Positions 7,351 through 13,315 of a DNA stretch of 15,882 nt are shown piece after piece. The translations under genes and the position numbers were made by a program. Source of the stretch: Candidatus Aminicenantota bacterium (lineage in GTDB: Bacteria > Acidobacteriota > B3-B38 > Guanabaribacteriales > B3-B38). Where the stretch lies: NCBI GenBank assembly GCA_029880275.1, contig JAOUOQ010000019.1, forward strand, positions 1-15,882. The letters run 5' to 3'. Numbering within the stretch: the stretch's first letter is position 1; every line of letters begins with the position of its first letter. The notes under the pieces were generated by a model that saw nothing but the letters and a program-made list of their open reading frames with translations, searched no databases and had not been told where the DNA came from.

Positions 7351-8117
7351 AAAACTTTTACGCAGTAGTAAAAAAAGAAATGAGGAGCTATTTTACCTCC
7401 CCTATTGCCTATGTGGTGATTGTCATATTTCTGGTTCTGTCGGGATTCTTCTTCTATAGCGGCATAGCCTATTTCAATCTGGTCAGTCTGCAGGCGATGA
7501 GGAGCCCCTACGGTGCTCCGGATTTGAATATCAGCGAATGGGTTCTGCGACCCCTCTTCGGAAATATAAGCATATTTATGCTTCTGATGATGCCCTTGCT
7601 CACTATGAGACTCTTTTCCGAGGAAAAAAAGGGAGGGACAATTGAGCTCCTGTTCACATATCCCATTAAAGATATGGAAACTGTTCTGGGAAAGTATGCC
7701 TCATGTGTGGGAGTGTTTGTCATAATGCTCCTTGCCACACTGATATATCCTCTGCTGATTCATAAATTCAGCACACTGGAGCTGGGACCGGCCATCAGCG
7801 GATATCTGGGGCTCTTCCTTATGGGGAGCGCTTTTATCGCTCTGGGGCTTTTCTTCTCCTCCTTGACCGAAAACCAGATAGTAGCGGCAGTCATCTCCTT
7901 CGGGGCTCTGCTCCTCTTCTGGGTCATCGGCTGGTCCAGCACCCTGGCCAGCAGCAAGACAGGAAGCCTCCTGACTCAGCTGTCGATATTGGAACATTTT
8001 GACGAATTCTCCAAAGGAGTGATCGACACCAAAGATGTGATTTATTACCTTAATTTTATTATCCTCAGTCTGTTTCTGACCATGCGGTCGCTGGAATCGA
8101 AGAGGTGGAGGGGTTAA
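7347..8117 (+). CDS. ABC-2 type permease, GldF-like
   Basis: This is the membrane channel subunit of the four-gene ABC system. Beginning at ATG 7347, it has 256 residues. I chose this start because it makes an ATGA overlap with the ATPase stop and AGGAGAGGGA lies six bases upstream (7331-7340). A longer frame from 7260 would add 29 hydrophilic residues inside the ATPase gene and is not credible. It opens with MKNFYAVVKKEMRSYFTSP, the usual start of GldF-type permeases: a cytoplasmic amphipathic stretch followed by the first membrane segment (AYVVIVIFLVLSGFFFY). About six membrane segments follow, including ISIFMLLMMPLLTMRLFSEEK, whose SEEK...GTIELL motif is the typical conserved loop of ABC-2 permeases. 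The next gene begins two bases after the stop. Confidence 0.92.
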   Translation: MKNFYAVVKKEMRSYFTSPIAYVVIVIFLVLSGFFFYSGIAYFNLVSLQAMRSPYGAPDLNISEWVLRPLFGNISIFMLLMMPLLTMRLFSEEKKGGTIELLFTYPIKDMETVLGKYASCVGVFVIMLLATLIYPLLIHKFSTLELGPAISGYLGLFLMGSAFIALGLFFSSLTENQIVAAVISFGALLLFWVIGWSSTLASSKTGSLLTQLSILEHFDEFSKGVIDTKDVIYYLNFIILSLFLTMRSLESKRWRG

Positions 8118-8119
8118 AT

Positions 8120-9709
8120 ATGAATAAGCCAATTAACATAGCCGGGTTGGCGGGGTTGGGTTTACTAATTGTGGGCGCCCTCTTTTATAATATCAAGGGG
8201 AGATTAACTCCCTCCACAGCGGGGCTGTTACTGGGGTCAGGAGCGCTACTGCTGGTATATTTCATTGGCAATTTCCGCCTTCTTAAAGCCAAGCTCTCCC
8301 AGCGCTCCACCAGACATGGGCTTAACCTTGTGCTGATGACTATCATTGTGCTGGGGATAATCGGCTTTGTGCAGACTATTGCCAACAAGCGCCACATCAG
8401 GTATGACCTGACCGAGAATAAACGATACAGCTTATCGCCGCAGAGCAAGCAGCTGCTGCGCGAACTTCCGGAAAAAGTCACTATCCTCTGCTTCTATACC
8501 GAGAGCCACCGCAGCAAGCCCATCATGGAAGAATTGATGAAGCAGTACCAATATTCCAGCGACAAATTTGAATATCAGTTCATCGACCCCGACCGAAATC
8601 CTGCCCAGGCAAAGCAATACCAGCTAAAAACTGATGGCACGGCGATAGTCACCTATCAGGACAAAACCGAGAGTGTTCTCAGCACCAACGAGGAAGACAT
8701 AACCAATGCCGTCATCAAGGTCACCCGCAAAAAGTCCCGGTCCATCTACTTCACCACCGGTCATGGAGAGGCGGGAATAAACAACACCGATAGAGAGGGA
8801 TACAGCCTCGCCAAACAATCGCTGGAGAATCAAGCGTATCAGGTAAAAGAGATTCTCCTTATGAGAGAGATGACAATCCCTGCCGACTGCGACCTCCTGG
8901 TGGTAAATGGACCGCAAACAGACCTCTTCGACGAGGAAGTAGAGCTTATCATCCAGTATATAGACCAGGGGGGAAAAGCACTTTTCCTGCTTGACCCCTC
9001 CCCTGCCGGCAAGCTGTCCCGAACGCTGGAACGCTATGGATTCGAGATCGGCAGCGACATTGTGGTTGACCGCTTCAGCCGCATTATGGGGGGCGATTAC
9101 CTGATTCCTATCGTCACAAAATATAACGACCACGATATCACCAAAGGTTTCACTATAATGTCGTTCTTCCCCTTAGCCCGCTCGGTAAAGGTGAAGTCCC
9201 CGCCGGATGAGGGGATTACCGCCTCGCTTCTGGCAGAGACCAGCCCCGACAGCTGGGGGGAAACCGACCAGGCAGCCCTGGAAAGAGGGGAGGCGCAGTA
9301 TGACGAAGGTAAGGATTTGAAGGGACCGGTTCCCATTTGCGCTGCCTCCATAATCGATTTGGATAAAACCGCTCAAAAGGAGGAAACCCCCGCTGCTGCC
9401 GAAGAGCAAGAGCAGGAGCCCGCCGCCGGAGGGAAGCAAGCCCGGGTGGTGGTCTTCGGGGATTCTGAGTTTGCCAACAACACCTATTTCGCCCAACAAG
9501 GCAATAGCGACTTCTTTCTCAACTCCGTCAACTGGTTAGCCCAGGAGGAGACGCTCATCTCCATCCGACCCCGCAGTCCCCAGTTTACCCCCCTCACCCT
9601 GACCGCCTCTCAGGGAAAGTTGCTCTTCTGGCTGCCGGTGATCATTCTTCCGGGATTGGTGATTGTTATTGGTTCCTATATCACCATCCATCGGAGGAAG
9701 AAGGGATGA
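8120..9709 (+). CDS. GldG-like ABC transporter auxiliary protein (ABC_transp_aux type)
   Basis: This 529-residue protein is of the GldG type, an integral membrane partner of GldF/GldA. Three membrane segments lie near the N terminus (about 8-23, 33-50, 69-87), then a large extracytoplasmic domain, then one C-terminal membrane segment (LLFWLPVIILPGLVIVIG) and a basic tail. The start of the soluble region, YDLTENKRYSLSPQSKQLL, is the family hallmark. FTTGHGEAG and LDPSPAG match the conserved core of the ABC_transp_aux domain. A Glu/Ala-rich low-complexity linker (EETPAAAEEQEQEPAAGG) precedes VVVFGDSEFANN, another family block. The start at 8120 is preferred over a GTG at 8105 because GGAGGGG (8107-8113) is six bases upstream and it avoids overlapping the permease. 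The stop overlaps the next ATG (ATGA at 9706). Confidence 0.9.
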   Translation: MNKPINIAGLAGLGLLIVGALFYNIKGRLTPSTAGLLLGSGALLLVYFIGNFRLLKAKLSQRSTRHGLNLVLMTIIVLGIIGFVQTIANKRHIRYDLTENKRYSLSPQSKQLLRELPEKVTILCFYTESHRSKPIMEELMKQYQYSSDKFEYQFIDPDRNPAQAKQYQLKTDGTAIVTYQDKTESVLSTNEEDITNAVIKVTRKKSRSIYFTTGHGEAGINNTDREGYSLAKQSLENQAYQVKEILLMREMTIPADCDLLVVNGPQTDLFDEEVELIIQYIDQGGKALFLLDPSPAGKLSRTLERYGFEIGSDIVVDRFSRIMGGDYLIPIVTKYNDHDITKGFTIMSFFPLARSVKVKSPPDEGITASLLAETSPDSWGETDQAALERGEAQYDEGKDLKGPVPICAASIIDLDKTAQKEETPAAAEEQEQEPAAGGKQARVVVFGDSEFANNTYFAQQGNSDFFLNSVNWLAQEETLISIRPRSPQFTPLTLTASQGKLLFWLPVIILPGLVIVIGSYITIHRRKKG

Positions 9710-11469
9710 AGCTCAAAACAACCCTCATCCTGGCCATAATCTTTGCTCTGATAGTCGGCTACTATTACTTCTTTGAAGTGAGAAGAGCCAAACAGGTGGA
9801 ACAGAGGGAAGTAGAAGCCAGAAAGCTCTTCCATTACTCCCCCGAGCAGGTAACCCAGCTGAGGCTCAGAGAAGATGACGAGGTCATCCTCTGCAAAAAA
9901 GTGGGTGATGAATGGAAGCTGGAAGAGCCGGTTCAGGCTAAGGGAGACCAGGAAGAGATTGAGCTATTGATAAATAACATCCTTGACATCGAGCAGGAGC
10001 GCCTGATAGCCACGGAGCCTGCCGACATGAATCAGTTCGGGTTGAGCCCCTCGACAGCGGAGGTAAGCTTCCAGGTCGACGGGAAGTGGGAGACCCTTCA
10101 GGTAGGAGACGAAACCCCCACCGGAATGTCGACTTACGCCAAAAAAGGGGACAGCAGCGAGGTTCTGCTGGTCAACTCATTAGCCCGCAGCTATGCCAAA
10201 AAAGAGGTCTTTGATTTAAGAGATAAGACTATTCTCCCCTTTGAGATGGAGAGGGTTAAGCAATTCCGCTACCAAACAGCCCAGCAGGACATAACCTGCC
10301 AGAAGACCGAGGAAAACCAATGGAACCTGCTTCAGCCGATGAATACCAAGGCGGATTCCGATAAAATCCAGTCCTTCCTTCGGCGGCTCATTGATGCCAA
10401 AGCCAAAGAGTTTGTGGAAGAGGAGCCTGAAGACCTGGGGCAATACCAACTCGTCCCCGCGGAGAGGGAATTGACCTTCTGGTTGGGGGAAGAGATGTCT
10501 CAGGCGACGCTCTACATTGGAAAAAAAGAAGAGGACAAAAAATCCTACTATGCCCGAGGGGGACAGAGCATGACGGTGGTGCTCATCGACGAAGAGGTGT
10601 TCAAGGACCTTCCCCAAGCGATTGATGGCTGGCGGGATAAGACCCTCATCACCTTCGACCGGGACAAAGTCAATAGAATACATCTCACCTCCGAGGAGCA
10701 CTCTATCACCCTGGAGAAGAAGGAAGACCAATGGGAGCTCACCGAACCGACCAAGACCAAAGCCGACAACTGGGAGGTGGACAGCCTGGCTATGGCCCTA
10801 CAAGAGACCAAAGCAGAAGGATTTATCGACCGCCCCCAAAGGCCCGACGCCTGGTATGGCTTTGACCGGCCTCAATTGGAAATAAGCCTCTGGCTGGAGG
10901 GGGAGGAAGCTTCCCCAAAGGTAGTTATAGGCACACAGGAAGAGGGCAAGACCACCCACTACGCCCGCAGCAGCCAGACTCCCACCATCTATCTGGTAAA
11001 AGAAGAAGATATCGACAAACTAAAGAAAACCCCATTTGACCTCAGAGATAAAGTGCTGATAAGCTATAGTCCCACCGACCTGGACTCCCTCACCCTCAAT
11101 CTGCCGGACGAGGAGCCCATTGTAATAAGTAAATCTGGCGACCGGTGGGTCATCAAGAAGCCGAGAAAATACCGCAGCAAACAGAGCGAGGCTGAAGACC
11201 TGGTGTGGCAGCTCAACTCGGTGAAAATGGAGCGGATAGCAGATGAATCCCCCTCCGACTTATCCCCCTATGGGCTGGAGCCTCCAAAGGCGGAGCTCAG
11301 CATCCAGCTGAAAAAGGGTGACCCCTTGCCCACACTCCTTTTGGGAAACAAGGCTGAAGAGGAGAACCGCATCTATTGTAAGCTAAAAGACAAACCAACC
11401 GTTTACGAAATCTCCGCCTTCAGCCGGGAGATTATCAGCAGAATAATCGCTCCCGCTAAAAAGGAATAA
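9706..11469 (+). CDS. DUF4340-type protein with four tandem repeats
   Basis: The protein has 587 residues: one N-terminal membrane segment (about 5-22) and a long, strongly charged remainder probably outside the membrane. DUF4340 proteins commonly follow GldF/GldG-type genes and are thought to be part of the same envelope complex; their biochemical role is unknown. Four copies of a ~137-residue unit can be read. Each has an N-terminal strand ending in W-x-L/I-x-x-P: W70 KLEEP, W206 NLLQP, W343 ELTEP and W481 VIKKP. Each then has a helix, a YGL or similar turn, a strand such as ELSIQL, the block LQVGDE / LYIGKK / VVIGTQ / LLLGNK, and a Y-A/C-R/K strand. LRDK or WRDK closes repeats 1-3 (171, 309, 446). 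Start ATG 9706 has GGAGG (9693-9697) and overlaps the previous stop. This is the last gene of the operon. Confidence 0.88.
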   Translation: MKLKTTLILAIIFALIVGYYYFFEVRRAKQVEQREVEARKLFHYSPEQVTQLRLREDDEVILCKKVGDEWKLEEPVQAKGDQEEIELLINNILDIEQERLIATEPADMNQFGLSPSTAEVSFQVDGKWETLQVGDETPTGMSTYAKKGDSSEVLLVNSLARSYAKKEVFDLRDKTILPFEMERVKQFRYQTAQQDITCQKTEENQWNLLQPMNTKADSDKIQSFLRRLIDAKAKEFVEEEPEDLGQYQLVPAERELTFWLGEEMSQATLYIGKKEEDKKSYYARGGQSMTVVLIDEEVFKDLPQAIDGWRDKTLITFDRDKVNRIHLTSEEHSITLEKKEDQWELTEPTKTKADNWEVDSLAMALQETKAEGFIDRPQRPDAWYGFDRPQLEISLWLEGEEASPKVVIGTQEEGKTTHYARSSQTPTIYLVKEEDIDKLKKTPFDLRDKVLISYSPTDLDSLTLNLPDEEPIVISKSGDRWVIKKPRKYRSKQSEAEDLVWQLNSVKMERIADESPSDLSPYGLEPPKAELSIQLKKGDPLPTLLLGNKAEEENRIYCKLKDKPTVYEISAFSREIISRIIAPAKKE

Positions 11470-12090
11470 ACATCTCTTAGGTTTTCATTCTTTACTCACC
11501 ATAGGTCTTCCGGTACGAAAATGCTAGTTTTTAAGACTCTAACATTAAAATGAATACATACAACCAAATCTTATTTTAATAATTGATAATCCTTTTCCTC
11601 TTGATAAATAGAAATCTCCTCAGCTAAGCGAGAGTTCCCGGGTCAAGGTGTTCAAGGCTGATGGCACCGTCATCCTCAGCTTCAAAGCCTTCGGTGGAGT
11701 AAACGCCCAGGGCGAGGTTCACTTAGGCAGAAGCAACTACTGATAGGCTTACTTTTAATATCGCAAAGTAGCAGCTCGCGGGTGTAGGTATGCGTTCTTA
11801 ACTAAATCATACTTCTCCCGCAAAATTACAAATCGCCTTAGAGCGCTCTTAGCGCAAAAAGCTATATAAAACTGCTCCTTTTTCTCCTGAAAATTTGAAG
11901 CCCAAGTCGAGACCAATAGCATTATTAAAATAGCCATTTTTAAGTGTTCATTTTGTTGGCAAGAGAGTTTTTTATCCAGCAGGCAGAGGATATGCTGTAT
12001 TCTTTTGGCAAAACTGTCTTTTTTCTGGTAGAGAGGGAAAATCTCAGCCGTGGATTTTTAGACAAAGATAAAATCTAATATACTTCTTTA
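11470..12090. other. AT-rich stretch without an intact gene, holding a decayed paralogue fragment
   Basis: After the DUF4340 stop there is no credible complete gene before 12365. A weak imperfect hairpin (AATGCTAG...CTAACATT, about 11520-11548) may help end the ABC operon transcript, but it lacks a GC-rich stem. The recognisable content is the paralogue remnant ending at 11743, listed separately. From 11744 to 12090 the DNA is AT-rich. A 60-codon frame on the minus strand (11937-11755) has no clear ribosome binding site, no family I recognise and a hydrophobic start followed by a basic tail; I do not call it a gene. The region looks like decayed coding or repeat DNA. Confidence 0.5.
11628..11743 (+). 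pseudogene. Truncated C-terminal remnant of a paralogue of the FG-GAP protein
   Basis: In one frame this reads SESS-RVKVFKADGTVILSF, then KAFGGVNAQGEVHLGRSNY and a TGA at 11741-11743. The end of the intact gene downstream reads QVKVFKPDGSLMLNF, KAFGGVNALGEVHLGRSNY, stop. The two agree at most of 34 residues and both end in the same LGRSNY. The match continues past the stop codon (CTTACTT..., then AAAGTAGC(TC)). Upstream the frame meets a TAG at 11609 and there is no start. The DNA before it (11585-11625) weakly resembles the leader of the intact gene at 12210-12258 (GATAATC, TTGATAAATAGA, GCTAAGCG/GCTTAGCG). That would fit a deletion that removed nearly all of a tandem copy. The C-terminal homology is clear; the leader match is tentative. 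Confidence 0.85.
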
Positions 12091-12120
12091 TTGACATTAT
12101 CAGCAATTGTGTGCTAATGT
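12091..12120 (+). promoter_or_regulatory. Predicted promoter of the FG-GAP gene with overlapping dyad
   Basis: TTGACA (12091-12096) and TAATGT (12115-12120) are 18 bases apart. An imperfect inverted repeat spans the same bases: ACATTATCAGCA (12094-12105), loop ATTGTG, TGCTAATGT (12112-12120). Its outer ACATTA/TAATGT arms are perfect. A repressor bound here would cover both promoter boxes, so it is a candidate operator. The leader to the ATG at 12365 would be about 240 bases. Prediction from sequence only. Confidence 0.5.
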
Positions 12121-12146
12121 TTCTTTATATTTTCTATATCAAGAAA

Positions 12147-12168
12147 GGAGGTGTCAGAGAAGATGTAG
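12147..12168 (+). other. Strong ribosome binding site followed by a start-stop or five-codon open frame
   Basis: AAAGGAGGTG is followed by ATG at 12163-12165 and immediately by TAG at 12166-12168. Alternatively GTG at 12151 opens a five-codon frame (V S E K M) ending at the same TAG. Such a site can hold a ribosome in a leader, or it may be the relic of a lost gene start. Close downstream is a perfect 12-base palindrome AAAAAGCTTTTT (12182-12193), and CCTCC (12194-12198) could pair with the GGAGG at 12147-12151. Confidence 0.35.
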
Positions 12169-12336
12169 ATTTAAGATTTCTAAAAAGCTTTTTCCTCCAC
12201 GGTCTATCAGATAATCTTTACTCTTTACCAGCAGATGAGCTTGATAAATAGAGCTTAGCGGTGGTTGATTTATTCCTTAGATAAATTAGCAAACGAGCTG
12301 TAATTCTCCTCGTCATCCGGGGAGAGAAATTTTCAA

Positions 12337-12353
12337 CCTATTTTAAAAATAGG
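12337..12353 (+). promoter_or_regulatory. Palindrome overlapping the FG-GAP gene ribosome binding site
   Basis: CCTATTTT, one A, then AAAATAGG form a perfect eight-pair inverted repeat. Its last three bases are the AGG of the Shine-Dalgarno AGGAGG (12351-12356), which sits eight bases before the ATG at 12365. A second, imperfect stem (about 12302-12332, CTCC...GGAG) lies just upstream. With a loop of one base the RNA stem would have to open at its tip, so a DNA-binding site is also possible. Confidence 0.45.
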
Positions 12354-12364
12354 AGGTAGCCAAA

Positions 12365-13315
12365 ATGGCTAGGCGTAATGGTTTTATCGTTTCCGTTTTT
12401 CTGGTATTACTTCTTACGAGCTCAGCAGTACTGTTCGGACAGCGGGTGATTGACCTGGATAGGGTCTGGGGGGATATGCGGGTATTAGGAAATCTTAACA
12501 ACGATGCTTCGGGCTGTGCCGTAGCCAGCGGGGATATCAACGGCGATGGCTTTATGGACATCATCATCGGTGCCTATCAAGCCGACCCCGGTATAATTGC
12601 TCCACGCCCCGATGCCGGGGAGGTCTATGTGGTCTATGGCTTACCCGGACAGCCAGCCACTTTGGACCTGAACGCTACCCCAGCCGACATCACCATCTAT
12701 GGTAATATGCCCAATGATGAGACGGGCTGGTCAGTTGCCAGCGGGGATATCAATGCCGATGGATATGATGACATAATCATTGGCGCCCGTTTAGCTGACC
12801 CCGGTACACCTGCTCGCATCGATGCCGGCACGACCTATGTAATCTTTGGTGGTATTTTTCCAATGCCCTATATTATAGATTTGAGCTTTCAGCCAGCCGA
12901 TATCACCATCTACGGAAATGCTGCTGGTGATTCATGCGGCTATTCTGTTGCCAGCGGAAATGTGAACGGAGATGCTTTTGACGATGTCATTATCGGTGCC
13001 CCTTACGCTGACCCCGGTGGGCGCATCGATGCCGGGACGACCTATGTGATTAACGGCGCTGCTTATACTCCACCTGTGGTTTTTGATTTGAGCCTGGGAC
13101 CAGCCTTTGTCAACATTTTGGGATTTCAAATTAGCAGCTTTTCTGGCTCATCGGTGGCCAGCGGAGATGTAAACGCCGACGGCTTTGACGATATAATCAT
13201 CGGTGCCCCTATGGCTGACACCGTTACCTTTCCACCACCTCGTATTGATGCCGGGCATACCTATGTCATCTTGGCGTTAACTTTCCTCCGGCAACAACTA
13301 TTGACCTGGCCATGA
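12365..13315 (+). CDS. Secreted FG-GAP repeat protein, N-terminal part (frame broken near 13271)
   Basis: This is the first half of one gene that continues to 14835 in another frame. Residues 1 to about 25 are a Sec signal peptide (MARRNG, then FIVSVFLVLLLTSSAVLFG). Four FG-GAP repeats of the integrin-alpha type follow. Each has the pattern G-x-x-V-A-S-G-D-(I/V)-N-x-D-G-(F/Y)-x-D-(I/V)-I-I-G-A, then ADP and (I/P)DAG-x-x-Y-V. The Asp-rich DINGDGFMD-type loops would bind calcium. The repeats are very similar to each other even in DNA. After TYVI the frame runs into unrelated residues (LALTFLRQQLLTWP) and stops. The expected continuation, FG-VNFPPATTIDLAMMPANIL, is present one frame over, so one base is missing near 13271. 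It is probably exported and acts at the cell surface or outside. The rest of the product is described under 13312-14835. Confidence 0.9.
   Translation: MARRNGFIVSVFLVLLLTSSAVLFGQRVIDLDRVWGDMRVLGNLNNDASGCAVASGDINGDGFMDIIIGAYQADPGIIAPRPDAGEVYVVYGLPGQPATLDLNATPADITIYGNMPNDETGWSVASGDINADGYDDIIIGARLADPGTPARIDAGTTYVIFGGIFPMPYIIDLSFQPADITIYGNAAGDSCGYSVASGNVNGDAFDDVIIGAPYADPGGRIDAGTTYVINGAAYTPPVVFDLSLGPAFVNILGFQISSFSGSSVASGDVNADGFDDIIIGAPMADTVTFPPPRIDAGHTYVILALTFLRQQLLTWP
13268..13275 (+). other. Frameshift site inside the FG-GAP gene (one base missing)
   Basis: The fourth repeat ends ATC TTG GCG, whereas sister repeats read ATC TTT GGT (R2) and ATA TTC GGC (R5). Loss of one T in a short T run explains it. 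Phase check: identical 32-base stretches in repeats 1 and 5 start at 12539 and 13390, 851 apart, and identical 21-base stretches in repeats 4 and 6 start at 13172 and 13594, 422 apart. Both distances are one short of a multiple of three. No classical slippery heptamer is present. Confidence 0.85.

Noticed and set aside
8105..8119. GTG at 8105 as the start of the GldG-like gene
   Set aside because: It would overlap the permease by 13 bases, and the GGAGGGG at 8107-8113 fits the ATG at 8120 instead.
8624..9133. Minus-strand 169-codon frame opposite the GldG-like gene
   Set aside because: Lies wholly antisense to a conserved domain in an operon and shows no recognisable features.
12337..12353. 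Palindrome as a rho-independent terminator of upstream transcription
   Set aside because: It is AT-only apart from the end pairs, has no T tract after it and directly abuts the Shine-Dalgarno of the next gene.
13262..13315. Programmed ribosomal frameshift in the FG-GAP gene
   Set aside because: No X-XXY-YYZ slippery heptamer is present at the required place; a simple missing T explains the shift better.
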